Origin: Marinobacter halophilus
GTDB lineage: Bacteria; Pseudomonadota; Gammaproteobacteria; Pseudomonadales; Oleiphilaceae
Reading direction: 5' to 3'
Assembly: GCF_003007685.1 (NCBI RefSeq)
Contig: NZ_PXNN01000006.1
Coordinates: forward strand, 62,001 to 126,000
DNA: 64,000 bases
Below, piece after piece: positions 49,164-57,964 of this stretch; the stretch's first letter is position 1; the number at the start of each line of letters is the position of its first letter. A model generated the notes under the pieces. That model was not told where the DNA came from, searched no databases, and saw only the letters and a list, made by a program, of their open reading frames with translations. The position numbers and the translations under genes were made by a program.

Positions 49164-49871
49164 TTACCTGATGCTTTCGGCCAGAGCTTCGGCTATGGCT
49201 CGATAACCACTCTCTCCCGGATGATAGCCGTCGCTGGCAAGCAGCGACGTGTCGGTGAGTGCCGGGTAACTCAGGTATTGAAAATCGCCGGGTGCATGCC
49301 TGGCCAATTGCTCATAAACCCGATTAAGTTGTCGGGCGCGCCATCCGATGATTTGGCGAAGCGGGGCGGGCAGTGCCGTGAACAGGTGCATGGGTGGTAC
49401 GCTCAGCAGGCAGAGTGATTCCGGATAACGTTGAGCGAGCCCAGTACGAAGCGCCAGCAGTTGCCGCCGGAACCGGTACCTGGGTGTTAAGCCAGTGGTG
49501 TCGTTTACCCCCATGCTCAGAAGGACTACATCTGCCTGTGGCAGTTCCACGCTGGCCAGTTTCCTGTTGAGTTGGCCCAGCCGGATGCCGTTAACCCCAA
49601 AGGTGTGCCAGGAAATGGTCTTGCCGCGACGCTCATGCAATCCCAGCGCCAGCTGGCTCGCAAGGCCCTGCTCGTGATTGGATACCCCCACGCCGGCCGC
49701 CGTGGATTCGCCGATGACCAGCAGCCGCAGATGGGGGCATCCGTCACCGTGTTGTCCAGAAATAGCACCTCCGGCTTCCGGTAGCCGCGGCGTATTCTTA
49801 CGGGTGCGTTTTCCTTGATAGAGGAGTACCGGGGAGAGCAGGGCGGTGGTTAACCAGAAAGGGAGGTGCAT
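49164..49871 (-). CDS. SGNH/GDSL-type hydrolase
   Basis: A 235-residue hydrolase with an N-terminal hydrophobic stretch (LPFWLTTALLSPVLL), probably membrane-anchored or exported. The GDSL block is LLVIGESTAAGVG (Ser), then GVNGIRLGQL, SMGVNDTTGL (Asn) and SDGYHPGESG (Asp/His). Parts of this gene recur, rearranged, at 51189-51270, so it was involved in a local duplication. The substrate is unknown. Confidence 0.85.
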   Translation of the reverse strand: MHLPFWLTTALLSPVLLYQGKRTRKNTPRLPEAGGAISGQHGDGCPHLRLLVIGESTAAGVGVSNHEQGLASQLALGLHERRGKTISWHTFGVNGIRLGQLNRKLASVELPQADVVLLSMGVNDTTGLTPRYRFRRQLLALRTGLAQRYPESLCLLSVPPMHLFTALPAPLRQIIGWRARQLNRVYEQLARHAPGDFQYLSYPALTDTSLLASDGYHPGESGYRAIAEALAESIR

Positions 49872-49906
49872 GGGTATCTCGTTGGTTTTCTGTGCATTGC
49901 TCTGGA

Positions 49907-49958
49907 TTACCGGAGTTGACCGATTTCGCTGCTCCGGCGATTGATGCCGCCGGTGCGG
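49907..49958 (-). pseudogene. Remnant of a traR/dksA-like C-terminus
   Basis: Read on the minus strand, this stretch encodes RTGGINRRSSEIGQLR-stop. It aligns with the C-terminus TQIGGINRRGSKDSQLR-stop of the intact TraR/DksA-like gene at 51282-51548. The rest of the gene is missing, replaced by the antiporter gene. Confidence 0.75.
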
Positions 49959-49959
49959 G

Positions 49960-51159
49960 TTAACGCAGCACCCGCTTTACAAGTACCGGCCCGAGCAACT
50001 CAAAAATAATGGTCGAGGCCACCACCACCGGAAGAATGGAGTCGCTAAATTCCGGAAACCGCTCCGCCGCAAGCAGTGCCATACCAATGGCCACACCTGC
50101 CTGGGGTGTCAGCGCCAGACCGATATTGCGCGGCAACGCCTCGTGCTTTGCCCTACTGAATATCACTGCAAGATAGCCGCCCAACACCCGGCCGATCAGG
50201 CGCAGGAAAACATAGGCCAGAGTCAGCAGTATTGCATCATCTACCTTGTACAGATCAATGCTTGCGCCAGAAAGTACAAAGAAGAACACCAGAAATGGCC
50301 ACTCAACATGCTCGATCTCCCTGAATGACCGGGTATGATGATAGGCCAGATTGGCCACCAGGCCCCCGGCAATCATCGACGCCAGCAGGGCAGACACGCC
50401 CAGCAACGAGGAAAGCCCGGCGAGTAACAATATTATCGCTATTGCTTCCACCTGAGTGGGCTCTCCGGACTTAAGGCGACCCGTCAGCCAAGCGGCTGGC
50501 AGGCCGACGGCTACCCCTAATACTATCGCACCGCCCAACTCCCACAGGGCATGCAGCAAAGCCAGTTGGCCATCGCCGCCAATCACCCAGCCAAGAACTG
50601 ACATGCTCAGCCCGAAAATGATAATGCCCCAGGCATCATCAATGGCCACAATGCCCAGCAAAATCCTGGGTGCCAATCCAGCACTTCCCTTCTCGCGAAC
50701 CGATTCGCTTACAGCGGCGGGGTCCGTTGCTACCGAAATGGCTGCCAGAGATACTGCAACCACAAGCGGAAACCCCAGCATCAGCAAACCGGCACCAACC
50801 ATGGTGCCACCCCCGATGATCACGAACAGGGAAATAACCAGAATCAATGGACCGGTATTACGCAGCCGTCGCAACTCCAACTCACTGCCCAGCAGAAATG
50901 CCACCATCACCAGTGCCAGTTGGATCATGGGCTCGCTTAGACCACCGAGCACGTCGCTATGTTGCGCACCTATCCACACCTGATGAACGAAGGCAATACC
51001 AATGCCCACCAGCATTAATATCGATATTCGCGGAATCCTCGTGCGGTGAGCAAGGGCGTCAGCAAAAATACTGACAGACAGAATGGCGCCCAGCAGAATG
51101 ATGTTGATAGTGGCCTGGGAGGCCTCTGCGGGCAGCCAGTGGGGAAGATATTCAAGCAT
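49960..51159 (-). CDS. Cation:proton antiporter (CPA type)
   Basis: A 399-residue integral membrane protein with about 12 helices. It carries ISVATDPAAVSE and VAIDDAWGIIIFG; the adjacent Asp pair (DD) is the mark of the electrogenic CPA2-like class such as NhaA/NapA. It probably exports Na+ (or K+) in exchange for protons, useful in seawater. It is flanked on both sides by copies of the same SGNH/traR sequence, so it looks inserted into a tandem duplication. Confidence 0.88.
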   Translation of the reverse strand: MLEYLPHWLPAEASQATINIILLGAILSVSIFADALAHRTRIPRISILMLVGIGIAFVHQVWIGAQHSDVLGGLSEPMIQLALVMVAFLLGSELELRRLRNTGPLILVISLFVIIGGGTMVGAGLLMLGFPLVVAVSLAAISVATDPAAVSESVREKGSAGLAPRILLGIVAIDDAWGIIIFGLSMSVLGWVIGGDGQLALLHALWELGGAIVLGVAVGLPAAWLTGRLKSGEPTQVEAIAIILLLAGLSSLLGVSALLASMIAGGLVANLAYHHTRSFREIEHVEWPFLVFFFVLSGASIDLYKVDDAILLTLAYVFLRLIGRVLGGYLAVIFSRAKHEALPRNIGLALTPQAGVAIGMALLAAERFPEFSDSILPVVVASTIIFELLGPVLVKRVLR

Positions 51160-51188
51160 GTGAAATTTTCACCATTTTACAAACTGTT

Positions 51189-51270
51189 CAGTTTCCTGTT
51201 GAGTTGGTTCAGCCGGATGCCGTTAACCCCAAAAGGGGAGGTGCATGGGGATTTCGTTGGATTTCTGCAC
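51189..51270 (-). pseudogene. Rearranged SGNH-hydrolase fragment (partial duplicate)
   Basis: 51189-51233 repeats 49557-49601 and 51233-51270 repeats about 49856-49890 of the intact hydrolase region, in the same order. The roughly 250 bases between them are deleted; the join falls at a shared TTAACC. No long reading frame remains. Confidence 0.75.
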
Positions 51271-51281
51271 ATTGCTCCGGA

Positions 51282-51548
51282 TTAGCGGAGTTGACTGTCT
51301 TTGCTGCCCCGGCGATTAATACCGCCGATCTGCGTTTCCTGCTTTTCGAGAGCGGATTGACACGCAATGCAAAGCCGAACGCCAGGGATCGCTTTGCGAC
51401 GCGCCTCTGGAATAGCACAGTCACATTCTTCACACCTCGCGGCGCTCTCACCGACCGCCAATTGGCTCCGTGCGCGTTTCACTGCATCTTCAACGCTCGC
51501 GTCAATTTGATCCTGAACGGCGCCATCCCGTGACCAGCCTCCAGCCAT
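51282..51548 (-). CDS. TraR/DksA C4-type zinc-finger protein
   Basis: An 88-residue protein of the short TraR/YbiI class. The four-cysteine zinc finger is CEECDCAIPEARRKAIPGVRLCIACQ (CxxC...CxxC), preceded by a coiled-coil-type N-terminus. Short members may bind RNA polymerase through the secondary channel like DksA, but the acidic tip residues are not obvious. The last ~20 codons are shared with the remnant at 49907-49958. Confidence 0.88.
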   Translation of the reverse strand: MAGGWSRDGAVQDQIDASVEDAVKRARSQLAVGESAARCEECDCAIPEARRKAIPGVRLCIACQSALEKQETQIGGINRRGSKDSQLR

Positions 51549-51787
51549 AGCGTTCTCCGATATTTGATTGAGCGATGGGTTCAGTTTAGCCAGTCACACT
51601 CTGGCTGGCTAATGGGCTTGCCGGTTTTCTTGTGGAGTTGAATTACGAAGGAATTTTTACGTCGGTAAACGCACAGACGCGCGTTCGATTCATAGACATT
51701 CTCATTCCTTGACGGCTCCGAACTCTGCTGTTTTAAAAATCCGTCCTACGATTCAACCTGATGACGCCAGGGCCAGAGGAGAGACTG

Positions 51788-52000
51788 ATGAACAAGGATA
51801 CCATTGAAAAAAGACGGCAAAAGTCCCGGGCCAGGGTGTCCAATGACCGGCTTGATGTGATTGCAGCCAAACGAGACCAGTTAGAGGGTGAAATTCAGCA
51901 GGCATTCACGAGGATAAAAACCACTACCGAAGATCAGGACAGTTTCCGGGCTTTCGGGCGCGGGTTACAGCGGATATCCATACCGCCAATGCTGCATTGA
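51788..52000 (+). CDS. Degenerate CsbD-like stress protein
   Basis: The start MNKDTIE and the stretch LDVIAAKRDQLEGEIQQAF match CsbD family proteins, but the typical tryptophan-containing middle (KGKVKE.WGKLTDD) is shortened and altered to KRRQKSRARVSND. The C-terminus runs into foreign sequence ending at the tail of the histone-deacetylase pseudogene. It is probably a decaying gene rather than a functional one. Confidence 0.55.
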   Translation: MNKDTIEKRRQKSRARVSNDRLDVIAAKRDQLEGEIQQAFTRIKTTTEDQDSFRAFGRGLQRISIPPMLH

Positions 52001-52019
52001 TTGCTTGAATCCAGATAGG

Positions 52020-52516
52020 CGCCTTGCCAATTTGCCCCGATCGTCATCCTAGCCGCCACCAATCACGGTAGCGACCGGAATGCCCAAACGTTTCAGTTCA
52101 CTCAGCACCCGATAGTCCCGCTCCCGGATGCCAGGCTCCGAGACGCTCATTTTGCCTAAAGGGGCACCCTGAAACACATCTACCCCTGCGTCATAAAGGA
52201 CTATGTCTGGTCTCGACATCGCCAACACCTTTTGCAATGTGTTACTGACCACGTGCAGATAGTCCTCGTCACCCATGCCATTTGGCAGGGCCACATCCAG
52301 ATCGCTGATCTTTTTCTGACGCGGAAAGTTGCGCTCGCAGTGAATGAGGGTCAGCTACGCCTGCCGGCACGGACCGGGACGGTAGCTATTGCCAGACGTA
52401 AGCAGCCCTTTTGTGCGCATGTAATCCGCAAGCAGCCCGAACTTTTCCATGGGAAAAAGATGCTTTTCCGGAAACGGAAAACTGTAATCCGGATGATCAA
52501 CCACGGGAATGGGCAT
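52020..52516 (-). pseudogene. Histone deacetylase-family protein, decayed
   Basis: The frame starts MPIPVVDHPDYSFPFPEKHL, typical of bacterial class II HDAC/acetoin-utilisation-type proteins. It is stopped by TAG at 52357-52355 and continues in the same frame to the metal-site region DLDVALPNGMGDEDYL, IVLYDAGVDVFQG and VATVIGGG. A second TAG (at 52051-52049) follows, then DDDRGKLARR. Much of the catalytic centre is deleted in frame (about 165 codons remain of about 300). Two stops and the deletion make it a pseudogene. Confidence 0.85.
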
Positions 52517-52711
52517 GCCAGTTTCCAGTTACGATAAGCTTTGCAGAGATGTACGGGTTTTGTTGCATCAGGGATTGCAAGTTACTCACAATGCGCCAGT
52601 CTGTAAAACTGCACGTACCCGGATGTGCACTCCAATTTGTGCACGGCTGCCAAAGGAATTGATAACGGCGGTGCAAGCAACGTTGTTTCACCCACTAAGA
52701 AAGGTGTTTTT

Positions 52712-53383
52712 GTGTCCACCAGTGTCCAGATGAGCGATATTTACCTGAGCTACCCCACCGAGTCTGGTCCTGTTGCGGTGCTCAACAACGCCTTCCTCTC
52801 GGTCCCGCCCGGTGACACACTGGCCATTACCGGTCCCTCTGGTAGCGGCAAAACCTCTTTGCTTTTGCTGCTGTCTGGCCTGCAAAGGCCAGACGGGGGT
52901 GAGATCCTGGTGGGCAGCCAGCGCCTGGGCGATATGGACTCCGATGCGCTGGCAGATTGGCGCAGTGAGCACCTTGGCATCGTTTTCCAGTCCTTTCATT
53001 TGCTACCGGGCCTGACCGCGCTTGGTAACGTCAGCCTGCCGCTGGAAATTTCCGGGCAGCCGAGGGCCCGTGAGCAAGCCATGGCCATGCTGAACGCCGT
53101 AGGCCTGAGCCACCGGCTGCAGCACTACCCGGGGCAGCTGTCTGGTGGTGAGCAACAACGGGTCGCCATTGCCCGGGCCCTGGTGCACCAGCCCAGCCTG
53201 CTGCTGGGCGATGAGCCCACCGGCAACCTGGACCAGAAAACCGGCGAAAAAGTACTTTCGCTGCTGTTCGACCTCCACAAACAAAGCAAGTCCACGTTGG
53301 TACTGGTGACCCACGACGAGCGGGTTGCCGAGCGTTGTCAGCATCGGGTGCGGATGGAAGGCGGGCGCCTTTATGAGATCTGA
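52712..53383 (+). CDS. ABC transporter ATP-binding protein, second YbbA-like copy
   Basis: A 223-residue LolD/YbbA-class ATPase with [44 protein letters not shown] and VTHDE. GTG 52712 is preceded by AAGGTG at six bases. It overlaps the following permease by 11 bases. It differs clearly from the ybbA at 29079, so the duplication is old or one pair was acquired. Confidence 0.9.
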   Translation: MSTSVQMSDIYLSYPTESGPVAVLNNAFLSVPPGDTLAITGPSGSGKTSLLLLLSGLQRPDGGEILVGSQRLGDMDSDALADWRSEHLGIVFQSFHLLPGLTALGNVSLPLEISGQPRAREQAMAMLNAVGLSHRLQHYPGQLSGGEQQRVAIARALVHQPSLLLGDEPTGNLDQKTGEKVLSLLFDLHKQSKSTLVLVTHDERVAERCQHRVRMEGGRLYEI

Positions 53384-55943
53384 GTCCGCCACCCCGCCCT
53401 TATGGTTGCTGACATTCGCGATCACTGATTTGCGTTCGCGCATCTCGGCGCTGAAAGTGTTTCTCGCCTGCTTGATCCTTGGTGTCACCCTGGTGGCGGC
53501 GACCGCCAGCCTTTACCGCGTTATCGAGCAGAGTCTGCTGGCGGACACCCGCGCGCTGCTGGGTGGAGACGTCGAGCTTGATGGCAACGAGCCATTACCC
53601 GATGAGATGCTGGATTGGATCGGCGATACCGGTAGCTTTTCCCTGGTTCGGGATTTCGAAACCATTGTCAGTGGTAATGACGGTGGAGGCTTCTTCAGAG
53701 CCAAGATACTGATTCCCGACGCGGCCTATCCTCTTTACGGTCAGCTGCAACTGACTCCGGCTCAACCCCGTGAAGAGCTCAATGCGCGCAAGGATGGTCT
53801 CTGGGGCGCGATCATCGACCCCTTGCTGGCTGAACGTATGGGCCAGTCCATTGGCGATGAGATTGAGATCGGCGCTGCGACCTTCCGTATCAGCGGCCTG
53901 ATTGAGGCGCAACCAGACCGCAACCTGAATGCCAACTGGCGCGGGCTGCCAATCATGATTTCCGAGCAGGCGGTGGCGGCCACAGAACTGATCCGCCCGG
54001 GCAGCCGTGTCGACTATGAATACCGGGTGCAGACCGATCAGGATCTGACCATCTGGCTGGAGAAGTTCGAACAGGCGTTCCCTGATACAAACTGGGACAT
54101 CACCACCTTTGCCGAGCGCAGCGAGAGAATAGCCGAGCGGCTGGACCAGATTGCCACAGCGCTGATCCTGATCGCGTTTACCACGCTGTTCATTGGCGGC
54201 CTGGGCGTGGCCAACAGCATCCACGCCTACCTGGACGAGAAACTGGGCACCATTGCCACGTTGCAGACCCTGGGCCTGCGCCGCAAACCCTTGGTGGCAA
54301 TCTATCTGTTACAGATCGGCATACTGGGCAGCCTGGCGGGCCTGATCGGTGGCAGCATCGGGCTGGGACTGTCCGCCGTGGCGATCAGCCTGGCTGGCGA
54401 TACCTTTGCAATGGCCGGGCCGGGCGGGGCAGGCGAACACGGGCTGGACCTATGGCTTGTGCCCCTGCTACTGAGCTGGCTATTTGCAGTGCTGACGGCC
54501 TACGTGTTTGCACTACCGGCAATGGCCAGAGCACTGGCGGCCCCACCGGCCGGATTGTTCCGGGGCCAGGTGCAGGCTGCGCCTCACGAGCCCCGCAGCT
54601 GGCGGATTGCCAGCAATCTACTGTTGGCGGTCTACATTGGCGCCACGCTGTTCTGGTTGCCATCCCCGCAACTGGGATTCCTGTTCCTGCTGGCGGTGAT
54701 CGTGCTGTGGGGGTTGCTGGAAAGTCTGATCAAGGGCCTGCGCCGGGGCGCCAAAGCTCTTGAAAATACTGATTTCGCCGACCGTAATTTCGCCCGCAGA
54801 CTGGCGCTGGCCAACCTGCACCGGCCCGATTCGCCGTTGCGGGTGACACTGCTTTCACTGGGCACAGCGCTCACTTTGGTCGTGGCCTGCACCCTGATCG
54901 TCGCCACGCTCCTGCGCGCACTGGAAACCACCATCCCGGCGCAATCCCCAGCGCTGATTCTGTACGAAGTGTTCCCGGATCAAATGGAAACCCTTGAATC
55001 TGGACTTGAATCGCTGGATCCATCGAGCAGGGCAGAGCTGCTGCCGCTGGTGCGAGCCCGCCTGGCTACCATCAATCAGCAGCCGATCGCACAATTACTG
55101 GCGGACGATCCACAAGCCAGGCGCGAGGCCATGGGGGATGAGTACAAACTCACCTACCTGTCGGGCAACCCGGAAGGCCTGGAGCTGGTCGAAGGCAACT
55201 GGTGGACACAACCTGCGCCCGACGGCAAGCCCGCCTTCATGGCCATGGAAGATCGCGAGGCCTATCAGCTTGGCTTGAGTGTCGGCGACCAGATCGAATT
55301 TACCGCCCAGGACCAGCCCATCACCGTCGAAATCAAGGCCATTTATCGGCAGAAAGGCCTGCAGACCCGGTTCTGGTTTGAGGGTATTGTTCAGGACGGT
55401 GCGCTGGACGGACGGATCAGCCTGTACGTCGGCGCGGTCTACCAGAGCGATGCTGCTGCCAAAGCGTCACAGCAATGGCTGGCCAGAAACCTTCCGAACG
55501 TGATCACGCTGCGCACCGCCGACTGGCTCGAGACCGCCGGTGCGCTGCTCGGCAAGGCCGCGGCCGGGCTGGCTGCGGTGGCCAGTGTCAGCCTGATGGC
55601 GAGCCTGCTGGTACTGTCCAGCGTGGTCAGTGTAAGCCGCCGTCGACAATTGTATGAAGCCAACCTGCTGCACTGTCTGGGCGCCCGGCATCAGGCCATT
55701 CGGCTGTCCATGCTGCTGGAAACCGGCTTGCTGACGGTGCTGGCGACGGTCTTCGCAACGGCACTCGGGGCGCTGATCGCATTGCCCGTGGCGGCCATGG
55801 CCCTGAAATTGCCGGCCGGCGACCTGTGGTGGCTGGGTGCACTGGTAGCGGGTTGCGTCAGTGCGCTGGCGCTGCTGGCGGGCCTGGTGCCGACATTGCT
55901 AGCCCTGCGGCTTAATCCGGCTCGGTTGCTGCAGGATGGCTGA
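53373..55943 (+). CDS. FtsX-like ABC permease, second YbbP-like copy
   Basis: An 856-residue permease with the same domain order as YbbP: N-terminal helix, periplasmic domain, FtsX core, second periplasmic domain, FtsX core (LAAVASVSLMASLLVLSSVVSVSRRRQLYEANLL). The first periplasmic segment (LLADTRALLGGDVELDG...) is of the 'predicted lysophospholipase L1 biosynthesis ABC transporter' type, closer to the alphaproteobacterial form than to E. coli YbbP. The cargo is unknown. It is coupled to the preceding ATPase. Confidence 0.9.
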   Translation: MRSESATPPLWLLTFAITDLRSRISALKVFLACLILGVTLVAATASLYRVIEQSLLADTRALLGGDVELDGNEPLPDEMLDWIGDTGSFSLVRDFETIVSGNDGGGFFRAKILIPDAAYPLYGQLQLTPAQPREELNARKDGLWGAIIDPLLAERMGQSIGDEIEIGAATFRISGLIEAQPDRNLNANWRGLPIMISEQAVAATELIRPGSRVDYEYRVQTDQDLTIWLEKFEQAFPDTNWDITTFAERSERIAERLDQIATALILIAFTTLFIGGLGVANSIHAYLDEKLGTIATLQTLGLRRKPLVAIYLLQIGILGSLAGLIGGSIGLGLSAVAISLAGDTFAMAGPGGAGEHGLDLWLVPLLLSWLFAVLTAYVFALPAMARALAAPPAGLFRGQVQAAPHEPRSWRIASNLLLAVYIGATLFWLPSPQLGFLFLLAVIVLWGLLESLIKGLRRGAKALENTDFADRNFARRLALANLHRPDSPLRVTLLSLGTALTLVVACTLIVATLLRALETTIPAQSPALILYEVFPDQMETLESGLESLDPSSRAELLPLVRARLATINQQPIAQLLADDPQARREAMGDEYKLTYLSGNPEGLELVEGNWWTQPAPDGKPAFMAMEDREAYQLGLSVGDQIEFTAQDQPITVEIKAIYRQKGLQTRFWFEGIVQDGALDGRISLYVGAVYQSDAAAKASQQWLARNLPNVITLRTADWLETAGALLGKAAAGLAAVASVSLMASLLVLSSVVSVSRRRQLYEANLLHCLGARHQAIRLSMLLETGLLTVLATVFATALGALIALPVAAMALKLPAGDLWWLGALVAGCVSALALLAGLVPTLLALRLNPARLLQDG

Positions 55944-55962
55944 GAGAGGGCACGGTATTCCA

Positions 55963-56000
55963 TAAAAAAACGGCCGCGCCGGGAGCGAGGCCGTAAAAAA
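55963..56000 (-). terminator. Terminator for the leftward small-protein gene
   Basis: On the minus strand ACGGCC...GGCCGT is followed by seven T residues, 55 bases downstream of the small membrane-protein stop. Confidence 0.8.
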
Positions 56001-56054
56001 GGCTTTGTGGGTCCATAGCCTTACTTCTAATGAGGGTCCGGTAACAACTCCGGC

Positions 56055-56129
56055 TCAGCGTAAGCCGAGAAAAGAAAGAATCACCAGAATGATGACCACG
56101 GCGCCGACGATATAAACGATTCTGTTCAT
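56055..56129 (-). CDS. Short single-helix membrane protein (24 residues)
   Basis: The minus strand reads MNRIVYIVGAVVIILVILSF followed by LGLR and a stop. It is one transmembrane helix with a basic end on each side. AAGGAT is eight bases before ATG 56129, and a terminator follows. Similar short peptides occur in Pseudomonas-like genomes as hypothetical proteins. It is below the length most gene finders call. Confidence 0.7.
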   Translation of the reverse strand: MNRIVYIVGAVVIILVILSFLGLR

Positions 56130-56326
56130 GTGTATATCCTTTGCTTATGAATCATGAATTCTGGTTGCGCCTTCATCCATGCGGCGCATGATGTAACGTC
56201 CTGTACAGGCGGCTCCTTCGCCTCATCAGGATCTAAGTTAGGCTTTTGGTTTTGACAGGTCTGTTCGGTGTCGCACTGAGTGCAAAAAAGATGACAGGGG
56301 AGAGCGGCCGGTATGCGCAACGGAGG

Positions 56327-56686
56327 TTATACATTTTGATCGGACCAGACCGCGTATTCATTGCCATTCGGGTCAGTGAAGTGAAAACGATGACCGCCAG
56401 GAAAAGGGAAAATAGCCTGGACAATCGCCCCACCAGACAGCTTAACTCTCTCGAGACTCGCTTCCAGGTCGGTGCTGTAGAGCACGACCAATACACTGCC
56501 ATTGCTCGTCGTGGCGACACGGTCGGACTTGAAGAACCCGCCATCCAGCCCCGCGTTCTCAATAGCCACATACCCCGGCCCGTAGTCGACAAACGACCAC
56601 CCAAAAGCATCCGCGAAGAACCTCTTGGTTGCTTCAAGGTCTCGTGAGGGTATCTCGATATAGTTGATTTTCCCGGTCTCTTTCAT
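56327..56686 (-). CDS. VOC-superfamily (glyoxalase/bleomycin-resistance-like) protein
   Basis: A 119-residue protein with two beta-alpha-beta-beta-beta modules: INYIEIPSRDLEATKRFFADAFGW, then GHRFHFTDPNGNEYAVW. The start ATG 56686 follows an almost ideal ribosome site (AAGGAGG). The reaction is unknown. Confidence 0.85.
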   Translation of the reverse strand: MKETGKINYIEIPSRDLEATKRFFADAFGWSFVDYGPGYVAIENAGLDGGFFKSDRVATTSNGSVLVVLYSTDLEASLERVKLSGGAIVQAIFPFPGGHRFHFTDPNGNEYAVWSDQNV

Positions 56687-56760
56687 TACTTCCTCCTTGA
56701 TGTATGAGGCCCGCAACTGGCAATGCTAAGAGACGCCAGGGGCCGCTCTGACTGGCATGG

Positions 56761-57195
56761 TTATGCATTTGTATTTCTGACTCTGGATTCACTGCCTGGC
56801 CAGCTGTCGAACTGTGGCAGTGAGTCTGTGATTTGATGCCAGCTTGCCTTTGAAGCTATAAAAATATGCGCCTCGGGCTCACCCTGAATGTCACCTTCCA
56901 GACCACCAAGCGGGACGCCAATAACATCCGGACGGTCTTTATAGGTACTGATCAAAGGCGAACCGCAGGTTCTGCAAAAGTGTTTGGTGACGTTCTCGGA
57001 CGATGGGTACGTTGTGACATTCTGCTCTCCCGACAACCATCGGAACTGATCACTCCGAATGGAAGCGCGAGTGCGGAAAGCAGCACCGTGCCACCGACGA
57101 CACTTGGAGCAATGACAATTGAAAATTGGGCCAAGCTGCCCTTCAATTTCATAGCTTACTGTTTCGCACAAACATTTCCCTGTTACCTTGCTCAA
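56761..57195 (-). CDS. GFA family (CENP-V-type) zinc protein
   Basis: A 144-residue protein of the glutathione-dependent formaldehyde-activating (GFA) fold. Zinc ligands are visible as GKCLCETVSY (CxC), NCHCSKCRRWHG (CxC..C) and FCRTCGSP (CxxC). TTG 57195 is taken as start because GGGAGG lies six bases upstream and it gives the usual family N-terminus; an upstream ATG adds seven residues. Most GFA-fold proteins have unknown substrates. Confidence 0.85.
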   Translation of the reverse strand: MSKVTGKCLCETVSYEIEGQLGPIFNCHCSKCRRWHGAAFRTRASIRSDQFRWLSGEQNVTTYPSSENVTKHFCRTCGSPLISTYKDRPDVIGVPLGGLEGDIQGEPEAHIFIASKASWHQITDSLPQFDSWPGSESRVRNTNA

Positions 57196-57268
57196 AAGGT
57201 TACCTCCCTGCATCACGGCGTATTAGGCGCTTGTGTTGCTCCGTCGGTGCGCCCCTTGACCGCACTAG

Positions 57269-57679
57269 TCAATTGGATACTCCAATGTACCACTTGGGCT
57301 TGATGCGCCCGAAATCCCGGCGGATGTTTGATTTCAGTGCCTTTTTGGAATCCAGCACGTTTGCCTCATTGCCTTCTCTGACAAACACGACCCAATGCCA
57401 GAATGGCTTGCCCTGTTCCATACGCCATTTGATAGCCATGAGGGCTTTGTTTGGAAGGCGCTCCCAGGACTCGAATGGTGTTTCTCTGGGGGACACTGAG
57501 ATACTGAGTTCCCGGAGAAGTTTCCGGACGTGCTCCGTCTCTGACCAGAGCGCTGTATCTGAGGCGTAAATACCCAGACTATTCGCTCTCCGTTTGGCCT
57601 CTGCGTAGCTGATTCCCGCGAGAGCAGCGCTTGCCGCAATACCACAACCGGTGGTTTCTTCTTGGATGACTGGTTCCAT
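57269..57679 (-). CDS. Small C39-like papain-fold peptidase domain protein
   Basis: A 136-residue protein consisting of just a C39-like fold: Cys in EETTGCGIAASAALAG, His in GKPFWHWVVFVRE and Asp in NVLDSKKAL. The arrangement fits a papain-like Cys-His-Asp triad. No transporter or precursor peptide is adjacent, so its substrate is unknown. It is the second C39-like domain in the window (see 15945-17060). Confidence 0.75.
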   Translation of the reverse strand: MEPVIQEETTGCGIAASAALAGISYAEAKRRANSLGIYASDTALWSETEHVRKLLRELSISVSPRETPFESWERLPNKALMAIKWRMEQGKPFWHWVVFVREGNEANVLDSKKALKSNIRRDFGRIKPKWYIGVSN

Positions 57680-57909
57680 GTCTGTACCAATTAACAGCGT
57701 ATTGGATAGCAGTCTTTATTATTGCGGTTATCTGACCGCTTCATTATCACGGACCGAAAATAAAGCGCGCTGGCCAACGGCGCTCCAAAAACACCGTAAG
57801 ATCATATAACTACAAGTCAAAAAAAGAAGCAAGCCAGATCCCGCTTAGCAATATCAACGCGGTCGCACTTTCGCCAATTACAACGCGCTACAAATCTGCC
57901 AACCAACAA

Positions 57910-57944
57910 AAAGGCCCGGCAGCTTCCGCAACCAGGCCTTTTCA
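57910..57944 (-). terminator. Terminator of the nrdJ operon
   Basis: On the minus strand AAAAGGCC...GGCCTTTTT closes a 22-nt loop with an inner GC-rich stem, followed by a T-rich tail, about 20 bases beyond the nrdJb stop. Confidence 0.85.
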
Positions 57945-57964
57945 TCACTCAGCGGTCAATCACT

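Noticed and set aside
52497..52691. Minus-strand frame of 64 codons between the pseudogene and the second ABC pair
   Set aside because: No ribosome site or recognisable motif; it overlaps the start of the decayed deacetylase gene. Treated as intergenic debris.
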